From Halopseudomonas oceani (lineage in GTDB: Bacteria; Pseudomonadota; Gammaproteobacteria; Pseudomonadales; Pseudomonadaceae), in the NCBI RefSeq assembly GCF_002903165.1, contig NZ_PPSK01000001.1, positions 124,001 to 188,000 on the forward strand: 64,000 nucleotides of DNA, read 5' to 3'. The notes under the pieces are model-generated. The model saw only the letters and a list, made by a program, of their open reading frames with translations. It did no database searches and was not told the origin of the DNA. The translations under genes were made by a program, and so were the position numbers. Position 1 is the stretch's first letter, and every line of letters starts with the position of its first letter. Below are positions 37,461 to 48,344 of this stretch, one piece after another.

Positions 37461-38288
37461 ATGACCGCATCTACTCCCGCCAGCCACGCCTTTGACCGTG
37501 CCATCGCATTAACCGCGGCAGGTGCCAACCTGTTCAAGGGCAACGTCGACGACAGTTTTCAGAACATGGTCGGGCCATTTGGCGGCGTAACCGCTGCAAC
37601 CCTGCTCAACGGTGCCCTGCAGCACCCGGAGCGGATTGGCGAACCGATCTCGCTGACCATCAACTTCGCCGGCCCGGTACAGCTCGGTGCCTTCGAGCTG
37701 GAAGCCATCCCGCTGCGCACCAACCGCTCAACCCAACACTGGCTGCTGCTGCAGCGCCAGGACGGCGAGGTGGTTACCAGCGGTACCGCGTTCTTCGCCA
37801 CCCGCCGCGAGACCTGGTCCGAGCAGCAACACGACATGCCGACAGCGCCGCCGGCCGACAGCCTGCCGCGACTGGTACGCGGCGAGCGCAATTGGTTCCG
37901 CAACTACGATTTCCGTTACGTTTCGGGCTTGTTTGACCCCAGCCGTGGCGACGGCAACCCCGAGGATGCCCATAGCGAAACCCTGCTGTGGACCCGCGAC
38001 AATCCACCCAGGCCGCTGGACTTCGCGTCACTGACCGCGTTGGGCGACGTGTTTGCACCACGCATCTTCCACCGCCGCCAGCGCTTTACTCCCGCCGGCA
38101 CGGTGTCGCTGACCCACTATTTTCACGCCGACACCGAACAACTGGCACGCGCCGGCGACCGTCATCTGCTCGGTCAGGCCCACGCCACGCGCATGCACAA
38201 CAATTATTCGGATCAGGTCGCCCATCTGTGGAGCGATGACGGTCAGCTGCTGCTGACCACCACTCAGGTCGCGTATTTCAAGGAGTAA
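37461..38288 (+). CDS. TesB-like acyl-CoA thioesterase family protein
   Basis: 275 residues forming a double hotdog. The N-terminal FQNMVGPFGGVTAATLLNGAL corresponds to the HGG-type helix of TesB-like proteins, RTNRSTQHWLLLQRQDGEVVTSGTA to the central strands, and the second half ends LLGQAHATRMHNNYSDQVAHLWSDDGQLL. Probably hydrolyses an acyl-CoA thioester. I used ATG 37461 (GGAA upstream); a start at 37416 is possible. Convergent with the crotonase gene; a perfect 36-bp palindrome lies between them. Confidence 0.8.
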   Translation: MTASTPASHAFDRAIALTAAGANLFKGNVDDSFQNMVGPFGGVTAATLLNGALQHPERIGEPISLTINFAGPVQLGAFELEAIPLRTNRSTQHWLLLQRQDGEVVTSGTAFFATRRETWSEQQHDMPTAPPADSLPRLVRGERNWFRNYDFRYVSGLFDPSRGDGNPEDAHSETLLWTRDNPPRPLDFASLTALGDVFAPRIFHRRQRFTPAGTVSLTHYFHADTEQLARAGDRHLLGQAHATRMHNNYSDQVAHLWSDDGQLLLTTTQVAYFKE

Positions 38289-38296
38289 GACCGGAA

Positions 38297-38332
38297 GATC
38301 GCCGGGGCACAGCATGCTGTGCCCCGGCGATC
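38297..38332. repeat. Perfect 36-bp palindrome between convergent genes
   Basis: Two perfect 18-bp arms with no loop, GATCGCCGGGGCACAGCA and its complement. It starts nine bases after the thioesterase stop and overlaps the crotonase stop codon by two bases. The centre GGGGCACAGCATGCTGTGCC is closely similar to the elements at 48459-48485 and 48540-48566, so it looks like a dispersed repeat that may double as a terminator. Confidence 0.85.
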
Positions 38333-38999
38333 AGCCCTGCAGAGCAACAAACGCCTCACGCAACGGCGCATTCAACAGCGCCCGGGTCTCACGGTAGGCG
38401 CGACGGTCCAGCCCGGCCAGCTGTCGGATTTTGGCACGGGCACGCTCAAGCAGTTGCTCGGCCGGCTGCAACTCATCAAAGAAACCGGCTTCCAACGCGC
38501 CAGCCGAGGCAAACACCTCGGCCTGCAACACACAGCGGCTGAGCCACTGCGGCGACAGCCGCGCCCGGGCCTGGAGCATGGCGCCCTCTGGCATGGTCAT
38601 GCCGATAGCGACTTCATTCAGCGACACCCGATAATCACCCTCGGTGCCCAGCCGGTAGTCGGCCAGCAGTAGCATGAACGCCGCCTTGGCCATCGCGTGC
38701 CCGTTAGCGGCAACCACCAGCGGTGCCGGATAGTCCAGCAACGCCAGCGTCAACCGGTCACCGGCCGCGCGCATCGCGTCACAGGCCGGCCCGCCGGCAT
38801 CAATCAGCTTGCGGTCATAACCACCACTGAAAATACCAGGGCGGCCGCTGATCAGCAGCGCTGCGTCCGCCTCTGCCGCCGTAGCGATAGCGGCCAGCAA
38901 CTGCTCCAGCATGCTCTCCGACAGCGCGTTAACCTTGCCATCGTCCAGCCGTATTTCAGCGATGCCATCCTGCAGACTGAACTGCAGAGAGGCGTTCAC
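38331..38999 (-). CDS. Crotonase-fold protein (atypical enoyl-CoA hydratase/isomerase)
   Basis: 222 residues, short for an enoyl-CoA hydratase (about 257). It has the fold markers LDDGKVNALSESML, ISGRPGIFSGGYD and ADYRLGTEGDYRVSLNEVAIGM. The usual glycine-rich oxyanion helix (GGGxE) reads NGHAMAKAAFMLLL, so ordinary hydratase chemistry is doubtful. GTG start overlapping the ligase stop (GTGA) makes it the translationally coupled second gene after the acyl-CoA ligase. Confidence 0.82.
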   Translation of the reverse strand: MNASLQFSLQDGIAEIRLDDGKVNALSESMLEQLLAAIATAAEADAALLISGRPGIFSGGYDRKLIDAGGPACDAMRAAGDRLTLALLDYPAPLVVAANGHAMAKAAFMLLLADYRLGTEGDYRVSLNEVAIGMTMPEGAMLQARARLSPQWLSRCVLQAEVFASAGALEAGFFDELQPAEQLLERARAKIRQLAGLDRRAYRETRALLNAPLREAFVALQG

Positions 39000-40621
39000 G
39001 CCTTCGCCTCGCCGTTCGCTTCATCACGCAGCACCCGGCGCAGCAGCTTGCCAACGGTGGATTTGGGCAGTTCGTCGCGAATCTCGACGTGCTTGGGAAT
39101 CTTATAACCGGTCAGGTTTTCGCGGCAGTGGGCAATGATGGCCGCGTCGTCCAGACCTGCGTCGTTGAGGCTGACGAAAATCTTGATCGCCTCGCCAGTA
39201 CGCTCATCCGGCACACCCACTGCGACGCACTCGCGCACGCCGGCATGACGCATGACCGCGTCTTCAACATCGTTCGGATAGACGTTGAAACCAGACACCA
39301 GAATCATGTCCTTCTTGCGGTCGACCAGTTTGAGGAAGCCCTCTTCGTCCAGCAGACCAACGTCACCGGTCTTCAGCCAGCCATCGTCGGTAAAGGTAGC
39401 TGCGGTCTCATCCGGGCGATGCCAGTAGCCCTGCATTACCTGCGGCCCCTTGATCAGCACTTCGCCCGGCTCACCGCGCGGGGTCTCGTTGCCTTCGTCA
39501 TCCACGGTCTTGACCCAGGTGTCGATCACCGGCTGACCGATGAAACCTTCCTTGTAGGGGGTCTTCGAGGTCGAGGCCACCACCACCGGTGAGGTTTCGG
39601 TCAGGCCGTAGCCTTCGCGAACCACACTGCCGGTACGCTCCTGCCAGCGGCGGGCGATCTCGGTGTTCAGCGGCGCACCGCCAGAGTTCACCCATTTCAG
39701 GCGGCTGAAATCGACGCTGTCGAACTCCGGGTGGTTCATCAGCGATACAAACAATGAGTTGATCCCGGTCAGCAGGGTTATGGGGTGACGCTTGAGGTCG
39801 GCGATCAAGCCATCAAGATCCCGTGGATTGGTGATCAGGATGGTATGGAAACCGGTAAACACCGAGGCAATGCAGTTCGCGGTGAAGGCGAAGATATGGT
39901 ACAGCGGCAGCGGCGAGACCCGCACTTCACCGCCGTAGGTCACGTCCCCTTCCTTGAAGACGCTCACCGCCTGCAGCACGTTGCAGAGGATATTGCGGTG
40001 GGTCAGCATCGCGCCCTTCGACACGCCAGTGGTACCGCCGGTGTATTGCAGCAACGCCAGGTCGTCCAGCCCGCGCTCAATGGCAACCGGGGGCAATTCA
40101 TCACCCAGCCGCAACGCCTGCATAAAGCGCACCTCGTCCGACTCGCTGCTATCGAATTGCGGGTTGCTGTAATCGTCCATGCTGGTGACGATCAGTGTTT
40201 CGATCTCGGTCTCGTCCTGAATCTTGCGCACCAGCGGAACCAGCTTGTCGAGTACGACGACGGCGCGGGCACCGGAGTCGGCAAACTGGTGGCGGGTTTC
40301 ATAGGGGGTGTATTGGGGGTTGGTGTTGACGATCACCAGACCGGCACGCAGCGCGCCAAAAATGGCGACGGTGTATTGCAGCAGGTTCGGCAGCTGGATC
40401 GCCAGCCGGTCACCCGGCTGCAGCCCGGCGTGCTGACGCAGATAGCGGGCAAAGGCGTCGGCACGCCCGCGCAGCTGGTTAAAGGACAGAGTGTCGGCAC
40501 CGCAGGAGAACGCCGGCTGGTCGCCATAGCGACTGCAGGACTGGTCCAGGATATCGAAAAGCGTGGTGTGACCCAGCTCGGCCAGCTGTGCGCTGACGGC
40601 GTAGTGCTCAGGAGTAGACAT
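38996..40621 (-). CDS. Long/medium-chain acyl-CoA ligase (FadD-like)
   Basis: 541-residue AMP-forming ligase that activates a carboxylic acid to its CoA thioester. Motifs: LLQYTGGTTGVSKGAML (ATP loop), GYGLTETSPVV, DDGWLKTGDVGLLDEEGFL and the C-terminal PKSTVGKLLRR with the adenylation lysine. The N-terminus lacks a membrane helix. Start ATG 40621 has AGAGGA just before it. In the district it would supply CoA esters to the dehydrogenases; its acid could be a fatty or dicarboxylic acid. Transcribed away from the IclR regulator with 259 bp between. Confidence 0.92.
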   Translation of the reverse strand: MSTPEHYAVSAQLAELGHTTLFDILDQSCSRYGDQPAFSCGADTLSFNQLRGRADAFARYLRQHAGLQPGDRLAIQLPNLLQYTVAIFGALRAGLVIVNTNPQYTPYETRHQFADSGARAVVVLDKLVPLVRKIQDETEIETLIVTSMDDYSNPQFDSSESDEVRFMQALRLGDELPPVAIERGLDDLALLQYTGGTTGVSKGAMLTHRNILCNVLQAVSVFKEGDVTYGGEVRVSPLPLYHIFAFTANCIASVFTGFHTILITNPRDLDGLIADLKRHPITLLTGINSLFVSLMNHPEFDSVDFSRLKWVNSGGAPLNTEIARRWQERTGSVVREGYGLTETSPVVVASTSKTPYKEGFIGQPVIDTWVKTVDDEGNETPRGEPGEVLIKGPQVMQGYWHRPDETAATFTDDGWLKTGDVGLLDEEGFLKLVDRKKDMILVSGFNVYPNDVEDAVMRHAGVRECVAVGVPDERTGEAIKIFVSLNDAGLDDAAIIAHCRENLTGYKIPKHVEIRDELPKSTVGKLLRRVLRDEANGEAKA

Positions 40622-40655
40622 CTCATCCTCTTGTTTTTGAACTATTGTTTTGCAC

Positions 40656-40671
40656 TGCGAAACAGAATACC
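40656..40671. promoter_or_regulatory. Candidate IclR-type half-site in the ligase promoter
   Basis: On the minus strand GGTATTCTGTTTCGCA: a -10-like TATTCT runs directly into GTTTCGC, the half-site also found at 33504-33510 and, in related form, at 41932-41966. It is 35 bp ahead of the ligase start. Confidence 0.4.
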
Positions 40672-40880
40672 AAAAAGATGCTATTCTATTCGAGGTTAGC
40701 TGTGCAATGATCGAGACAGTTAGCGTGCGCCCCGGTAACAAAACAGCAACAGAGTGTCTGCGTGTCACTGTGCAGAACTCCTGATCGTGCTATCGTTCCG
40801 CGCTCTGACCATAACAATAAAAGACAGCATCAAATCACGTTCGGCCGCACCCACCGATGGGCCACAAGGTATACAACCCA

Positions 40881-41675
40881 ATGAAAGATGAGTTGGAAGC
40901 AGCAGTAAAGGAATCCCCTGCCAAGGACCGCAAGTTCGTCGAAGCACTCTCTCGTGGGTTGGACGTTTTACGCGCATTCAGTCAGGGTTCTGTGGTCATG
41001 GGTAACCAGGATATCGCCCGCATTACCGGCCTGCCCAAGCCCACTGTCTCGCGCATGACCTACACACTGACCAAGCTAGGTTATCTGAGCTATTCCACCC
41101 AACTGGAAAAGTATCAGCTCGACTCCGGTGTGCTGGCCCTCGGTTACGCCTATGTATCCAACCTGCGCGTACGCCAGCTGGCCAAGCCCTACCTCGACGA
41201 GTTCGCACGCAACACCAATACCTCGGTTGGCCTGACCTGTCGCGACCGTCTGTCGATGATCTACGTCGAAAACTGCCGCCCGTCTGAATCCACCTCACTG
41301 CGCATGGATGTGGGTGAGCGTTTGCCGCTGGCCACCACCGCCGCCGGCCGTGCCTACCTCGCTGCCATGAAGGAAGACGAGCGCAGCCATCTGCTCGACG
41401 CCATCAAGGCGCGCAACCCGGATACCTGGCCCGAACTGCAAGCCTCCCTGCAACGCAGCTTCGATGAGTATCAGCAACACGGCTTTTGCCTGTCGCTCGG
41501 CGACTGGGACCGCAACGTCAACGCCGCCGGCGTGCCACTGCATCTGCAGGACGGCAGCCTGATGGTCCTGACCTGTGGTGCACCGTCGTACCTGGTATCC
41601 GAAGAGCGGGTCAAAAACCAGCTCGCCCACCAGCTCGCCATGCTGGCGCGGGATATCGAGCGGCTCGGGGTGTAG
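40881..41675 (+). CDS. IclR-family transcriptional regulator
   Basis: 264 residues. Winged helix-turn-helix at about 17-80 (FVEALSRGLDVLRAF, NQDIARITGLPKPTVSRMTYTL, GYLSYS), then the GAF-like effector domain (LAKPYLDEFARNTNTSVGLTC, GERLPLATTAAGRAYLAAM, AAGVPLHLQDG). Members such as PcaR, PcaU and DcaS control aromatic and dicarboxylate catabolism. It sits between a ligase operon and the fused hydratase/dehydrogenase operon, and GTTTC-type inverted repeats lie in the promoters of both; it is the obvious candidate regulator. ATG 40881 has AAGGT 12 bases upstream; 40857 is the alternative. Confidence 0.88.
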   Translation: MKDELEAAVKESPAKDRKFVEALSRGLDVLRAFSQGSVVMGNQDIARITGLPKPTVSRMTYTLTKLGYLSYSTQLEKYQLDSGVLALGYAYVSNLRVRQLAKPYLDEFARNTNTSVGLTCRDRLSMIYVENCRPSESTSLRMDVGERLPLATTAAGRAYLAAMKEDERSHLLDAIKARNPDTWPELQASLQRSFDEYQQHGFCLSLGDWDRNVNAAGVPLHLQDGSLMVLTCGAPSYLVSEERVKNQLAHQLAMLARDIERLGV

Positions 41676-41682
41676 ACCCAGC

Positions 41683-41702
41683 GGCAAGCTGCAAGCTGCA
41701 AG
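41683..41702. repeat. Period-7 repeat (GCAAGCT) beside terminator
   Basis: Just under three units of GCAAGCT, eight bases after the IclR stop, in the orientation opposite to the array at 41761-41818. Confidence 0.65.
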
Positions 41703-41703
41703 A

Positions 41704-41734
41704 AAAACCCGGCCCTGTGTTAGCCGGGTTTTTT
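41704..41734 (+). terminator. Rho-independent terminator of the iclR gene
   Basis: AAAACCCGGC and GCCGGGTTTT pair across a 9-base loop and are followed by T. Confidence 0.88.
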
Positions 41735-41760
41735 GTGCCCACCTGAAACAGCCTCTCCTT

Positions 41761-41818
41761 CGGTTCGGGGTTCGGGGTTCGCTTGAAGCTTGAAGCTTGA
41801 AGCTTGCGGCTTGCAGCT
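41761..41818. repeat. Period-7 tandem array, eight units
   Basis: Consecutive 7-mers CGGTTCG, GGGTTCG, GGGTTCG, CTTGAAG, CTTGAAG, CTTGAAG, CTTGCGG, CTTGCAG, then CT. The unit sequence drifts but the 7-base period is exact. It abuts the 42-bp palindrome. With the following elements it fills most of the 320-bp gap between iclR and the fused hydratase gene. Confidence 0.75.
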
Positions 41819-41860
41819 GTGATGAATCCAGCGGTCGCTAGCGACCGCTGGATTCATCAC
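41819..41860. repeat. Perfect 42-bp palindrome
   Basis: Two perfect 21-bp arms without any loop; the left arm is GTGATGAATCCAGCGGTCGC plus T, centred on GCTAGC. Flanks do not extend the pairing. There is no T-run, and it starts immediately after the period-7 array. See findings. Confidence 0.9.
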
Positions 41861-41931
41861 CTTAACTAATAAACCGCCATTTCCCCCACTCGGGGCATCG
41901 ACAAGCGGTTTTATTTTTTGTATTTTGCCTA

Positions 41932-41966
41932 GCGAAACGCGGTTTCACTATTTCGCATAGTGAAAC
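41932..41966. promoter_or_regulatory. Compound inverted repeats, candidate IclR operator
   Basis: Two overlapping symmetric elements: GAAAC-GCG-GTTTC (41934-41946) and GTTTCACTAT-TTCGC-ATAGTGAAAC (41942-41966, perfect 10-bp arms with a 5-bp spacer). They lie 30 bp ahead of the fused hydratase start and downstream of an AT-rich TATTTT box, a place where a bound regulator would control the operon. Confidence 0.6.
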
Positions 41967-41995
41967 GCCATCCCCAATCCTGACGGAGGTCAAGC

Positions 41996-44089
<2,094 letters not shown>

Positions 44090-44152
44090 TGAATCAAAGC
44101 GGCCGGCACTAGCGCCGGCCGCCAGATACCCGTATTACAACGAGGACATACA

Positions 44153-45349
44153 ATGGAAATCCATTACTCCCCCGAGCAGCTCGCCTTCCGCGACGAAGTG
44201 CGTGAATTCCTCAAGCAGGAACTGCCTGCCGACATCGCTGCCAAGGTCAAACTGGGCAAGCACCTGCACAAGGCCGACCACGAGCGTTGGCAGAAAATCC
44301 TGTCCAAGCGCGGCTGGTACGCGCCGGGCTGGCCGGTAGAGCATGGCGGCACCACCTGGGGCCCGATCGAAAAGCACATCTTTGACGAAGAGTCCGCCGC
44401 CTTCGGCGCACCGCGTCTGGTGCCGTTCGGCGTCAACATGGTTGCCCCGGTGATCATCAAGTTCGGTACTGAAGAACAGAAAGCCACCTACCTGCCGCGC
44501 ATCCTCGACGGCACCGACTGGTGGTGTCAGGGCTACTCCGAGCCGGGCGCCGGTTCCGACCTGGCCTCGCTGAAGACCCGTGCCGTACGCGACGGTGACT
44601 ACTACATCGTCAACGGTCAGAAGACCTGGACCACCCTCGGCCAACACGCCAACTGGATCTTCTGTCTGGTGCGTACCGATCCGGAAGCCCAGCAACAACG
44701 CGGTATCTCCTTCCTGCTGATCGACATGGCCACCCCCGGCATCACCGTGCGCCCGATCATCACCCTGGACGGCGACCACGAAGTCAACGAAGTCTTCTTC
44801 GACGACGTCAAGGTGCCGGTTGGCAACCTGGTCGGTGAAGAGAACAAGGGCTGGACCTGCGCCAAGTACCTGCTGACCCACGAGCGTACCGGCCTGGCTG
44901 GTATCGGTGCGTCCAAGGCCGCGCTGACCAACCTCAAGCGTATTGCTTCCAAGCAGCAGAAGAACGGCAAGCCGCTGATCGAAGATGCACTGTTCCGCAG
45001 CCAGATCGCCGAAGTTGAAATGTCGCTGATGGCGGCTGAAATGAGCACCCTGCGCATCGTCGCAGCCGCCTCCGAAGGTGGCGTACCGGGCTCGGAAAGC
45101 TCCATCCTGAAAGTACAGGGCACCGAAATCCGCCAGGCCATCACCCACCTGATGCGCAAGGCACTGGGCCCGTACGCGCTGCCCTTCCTGCCGGAAGAGC
45201 TGGAGCTGGACTTCGACGGCGAAATGCTGGTCGACGACTACGCTGCCTCCCCGGCATCGCAGTACTTCAACATGCGCAAACTGTCGATCTTCGGCGGATC
45301 CAACGAGATCCAGAAGAACATCGTCTCGAAAATGATTCTTGAACTCTGA
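44153..45349 (+). CDS. Acyl-CoA dehydrogenase, large subunit type (PimC-like)
   Basis: 398 residues; alpha,beta-dehydrogenation of an acyl-CoA with electrons passed to ETF. FAD/substrate motif CQGYSEPGAGSDLASLKT, KTWTTLGQHANWIFCLVRTD, and the C-terminal MRKLSIFGGSNEIQKNIVSKMIL. The W-rich middle and the ending differ from short/medium-chain ACADs and match the larger partner of paired dehydrogenases such as PimC. Only 11 bp separate it from a second, shorter ACAD, which suggests a heteromeric enzyme. Confidence 0.9.
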   Translation: MEIHYSPEQLAFRDEVREFLKQELPADIAAKVKLGKHLHKADHERWQKILSKRGWYAPGWPVEHGGTTWGPIEKHIFDEESAAFGAPRLVPFGVNMVAPVIIKFGTEEQKATYLPRILDGTDWWCQGYSEPGAGSDLASLKTRAVRDGDYYIVNGQKTWTTLGQHANWIFCLVRTDPEAQQQRGISFLLIDMATPGITVRPIITLDGDHEVNEVFFDDVKVPVGNLVGEENKGWTCAKYLLTHERTGLAGIGASKAALTNLKRIASKQQKNGKPLIEDALFRSQIAEVEMSLMAAEMSTLRIVAAASEGGVPGSESSILKVQGTEIRQAITHLMRKALGPYALPFLPEELELDFDGEMLVDDYAASPASQYFNMRKLSIFGGSNEIQKNIVSKMILEL

Positions 45350-45360
45350 GGAGGCTGACC

Positions 45361-46494
45361 GTGGATTTCAAACTGACTGAAGAGCAGCAAATGCTCAAAG
45401 AAACCGCTGAACGCCTGGTTCGCGACGTTTACGATTTCGAAAGCCGCAACAAATTCAGCGCCAGCGAAGCCGGTTTCAGCACCGACTTCTGGGCACAGCT
45501 GGGTGAGCTGGGTCTGACCGCCATCCCCTTCTCTGAAGAGCTGGGTGGCTTCGGTGGCACCGGCGTTGAGACCATGCTGATCATGGAACAACTGGGCAAG
45601 GGCATCTGCCTGGAACCCTACATGGAGTCAGTTGTTCTCGCTGGCGGCCTGATCGGCCAGCTGGGCAACGATACCCAGAAGGAAGAACTGCTGGGTGGTA
45701 TCGCTACCGGTGAACTGCAAGCTGCCGTTGCCCTGGACGAGCTGAACAGCCACTACGACCTGGCCAACGTCACCACCACTGCCACCGAGCAGGGCGGCGA
45801 GTGGGTTCTGAATGGTCGCAAGGGCGTCGTCATCGGTGGTCAGACTGCCGGCAAGATTCTGGTCTCTGCCCGCACCGCTGGTGACAGCCGTGACGAGCAA
45901 GGCATCAGCCTGTTCCTGATTGATCCGGCTGCCGCCGGTGTCAGCCGCCGGGTCTACGCCACCGTTGACGGTCGCAAGGCCTGTGAACTGTTCCTCGACA
46001 ACGCCAAGGGCGAGCTGCTGGGCGAAGCCGGTAAGGCCTATGACGCCATCCGCTACCAGAGCGGTCGCGCCATCGCCGCCCTGTGTGCCGAAGCTGTCGG
46101 TGCCATGCGCACCGCCTGCGACCTGACCCTGGAATACCTGAAGACCCGCAAGCAGTTCGGCGTGCCGATCGGTAAGTTCCAGGTTCTGCAGCACCGCATG
46201 GTCGACATGATCAGCGAACTGGAGCGCGCCACCTCCATGGCGATCCTGGCAGCCTGCCTGGCTGATGACGAAGACAGCGCCGAGCGCAGCGCCAAGCTGG
46301 CCGCCGCCAAGTTTGTCATCAACCGCGCTGGCCGCTACGTGGCCGAGCAGTGCATCCAGCTGCATGGCGGTATCGCCATGACCTGGGAGTACAACGGTGC
46401 CCACTACGCCAAGCGCTTGGTCATGATCAGCCACCAGTTCGGTGATGACGACCACCACCTGGAAGCCTACGCCGCTCAACTGAGCGCAGCGTAA
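45361..46494 (+). CDS. Acyl-CoA dehydrogenase, small subunit type (PimD-like)
   Basis: 377 residues, GTG start with GAGGAGG upstream. It keeps the ACAD fold ([72 protein letters not shown]) but its FAD/substrate loop is weak: where the partner has YSEPGAGSD this one reads [14 protein letters not shown]. That asymmetry is typical of the second subunit of heterodimeric ACADs (PimC/PimD, actinobacterial steroid enzymes). Terminated by a strong hairpin before etfB. Confidence 0.9.
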   Translation: [377 protein letters not shown]

Positions 46495-46508
46495 GTTCCT
46501 TCCGGACA

Positions 46509-46547
46509 GCCGGGTCGGCGACAATCGGTCGCCAACCCGGCATTTTT
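46509..46547 (+). terminator. Rho-independent terminator after the acyl-CoA dehydrogenase operon
   Basis: GCCGGGTCGGCGAC, loop AATCG, GTCGCCAACCCGGC (13 of 14 pairs) then ATTTTTG. Confidence 0.9.
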
Positions 46548-46662
46548 GTCCAACAAAGCGACAATTTGTACTTTCGGGCGCTCACTCTGCCCGGTATCCT
46601 ATGCAGCCCTTTTAATGTCATGCGCCCGCGGGCGTCTCAAGACTTGTGGAGGACTAACGTCC

Positions 46663-47412
46663 ATGAAAATCCTCGTTGCCGTTAAGCGCGTGGTCGATTA
46701 CAACGTCAAGGTTCGCGTCAAGGCCGATAACTCCGGTGTTGACCTGGCCAACGTCAAGATGTCGATGAACCCCTTCTGCGAAATCGCCGTGGAAGAAGCA
46801 GTACGTCTGAAAGAAAAAGGCGTTGCTACCGAGATCGTCGCTGTCACTGTCGGCCCAACCGCCGCCCAGGAACAACTGCGTACCGCCTTGGCACTGGGTG
46901 CTGACCGCGCTGTTCTGGTCGAGTCCGCCGACGAGCTGAACTCGCTGGCCATCGCCAAGGCGCTGAAAGCCGTTGTCGATAAAGAGCAGCCGCAGCTGGT
47001 CATCCTCGGCAAGCAGGCCATCGACTCCGACAACAACCAGACTGGCCAGATGCTGGCTGCACTGTCTGGCTACGCTCAGGGTACTTTCGCCTCTGAAGTG
47101 GCTGTTGACGGCGACAGCGTCAAGGTCACCCGCGAAATCGACGGCGGTCTGCAGACCGTTGCGCTGAAGCTGCCGGCCATCGTTACCACTGACCTGCGTC
47201 TGAACGAGCCGCGCTACGCGTCGCTGCCGAACATCATGAAGGCCAAGAAGAAGCCGCTGGAAGTCGTCAAGCCGGAAGATCTGGGCGTTAGCACCGCATC
47301 GACCGTGACCACCCTGAAGGTTGAAGCCCCGGCTGCCCGCAGCGCTGGCATCAAGGTCAAGAGCGTTGACGAGTTGGTCGACAAACTGAAGAACGAAGCC
47401 AAGGTGATCTGA
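46663..47412 (+). CDS. etfB: Electron transfer flavoprotein beta subunit
   Basis: 249 residues; with EtfA carries electrons from acyl-CoA dehydrogenases to ETF-quinone oxidoreductase. [20 protein letters not shown] start, AMP-binding [20 protein letters not shown], the [19 protein letters not shown] signature and the recognition-loop region near [19 protein letters not shown]. The ATG at 46663 has GGAGGA nine bases before it. Codon use is strongly biased, pointing to high expression. Two bases separate it from etfA. Confidence 0.96.
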   Translation: MKILVAVKRVVDYNVKVRVKADNSGVDLANVKMSMNPFCEIAVEEAVRLKEKGVATEIVAVTVGPTAAQEQLRTALALGADRAVLVESADELNSLAIAKALKAVVDKEQPQLVILGKQAIDSDNNQTGQMLAALSGYAQGTFASEVAVDGDSVKVTREIDGGLQTVALKLPAIVTTDLRLNEPRYASLPNIMKAKKKPLEVVKPEDLGVSTASTVTTLKVEAPAARSAGIKVKSVDELVDKLKNEAKVI

Positions 47413-47414
47413 AT

Positions 47415-48344
47415 ATGAGCATTCTGGTTATTGCTGAACACAACAACGCTGAGCTGAACGCAGCTACCCTGAACACCGTTGCAGCCGCTCAGGCCATCGG
47501 TGGCGACATCGACGTTCTGGTTGCCGGCGCAGGCTGTGCTGCTGTTGCCGACGCTGCTGCCAAAGTCGCTGGCGTCAACAAGGTCCTGCTGGCTGACAAC
47601 GCTGCCTACGCCAACTTGCTGCCGGAAAACGTTTCCCTGCTGATCGCTGAGCTGGGCAAGGGTTACAGCCACATTCTGGCTCCGGCCAGCACCAACGGTA
47701 AAAACTACCTGCCGCGTGTTGCTGCGCTGCTGGACGTTGATCAGATCTCCGAGATCATTGCCGTTGAGAGCGCTGACACCTTCAAGCGTCCGATCTACGC
47801 GGGTAACGCGATTGCCACCGTACAATCCAGCGCTGCGATCAAGGTCATCACCGTTCGTGCCACCGGTTTCGACGCCGTTGCAGCCGAAGGCGGCAGCGCT
47901 GCGGTTGAAGCGGTTGCTTCTGCCCACGACGCTGGTATCTCCAGCTTTGTCGGCGAAGAACTGGCCAAGTCCGACCGTCCGGAGCTGGCAGGCGCCAAGA
48001 TCGTCATTTCCGGTGGTCGCGGCATGCAGAACGGCGACAACTTCGAAATGCTGTACAAGGTTGCCGACAAGCTGGGCGCCGCCGTGGGTGCCTCGCGCGC
48101 CGCGGTTGACGCTGGCTTCGTACCGAACGACATGCAGGTTGGTCAGACCGGCAAGATCGTTGCACCGCAGCTGTACGTTGCGGTCGGTATCTCCGGCGCG
48201 ATCCAGCACCTGGCTGGTATGAAAGACTCCAAGGTGATCGTTGCGATCAACAAGGACGAAGAAGCGCCGATCTTCCAGGTGGCCGACTACGGCCTGGTTG
48301 CCGACCTGTTCGAGGCGGTACCAGAGCTGGAAGGTAAGCTCTAA
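47415..48344 (+). CDS. etfA: Electron transfer flavoprotein alpha subunit
   Basis: 309 residues. The C-terminal FAD domain is complete: [59 protein letters not shown] and [21 protein letters not shown]. Forms a heterodimer with EtfB. It lies directly downstream of two acyl-CoA dehydrogenases but behind a terminator, so it can be expressed as a general ETF as well as for this pathway. Confidence 0.97.
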   Translation: MSILVIAEHNNAELNAATLNTVAAAQAIGGDIDVLVAGAGCAAVADAAAKVAGVNKVLLADNAAYANLLPENVSLLIAELGKGYSHILAPASTNGKNYLPRVAALLDVDQISEIIAVESADTFKRPIYAGNAIATVQSSAAIKVITVRATGFDAVAAEGGSAAVEAVASAHDAGISSFVGEELAKSDRPELAGAKIVISGGRGMQNGDNFEMLYKVADKLGAAVGASRAAVDAGFVPNDMQVGQTGKIVAPQLYVAVGISGAIQHLAGMKDSKVIVAINKDEEAPIFQVADYGLVADLFEAVPELEGKL

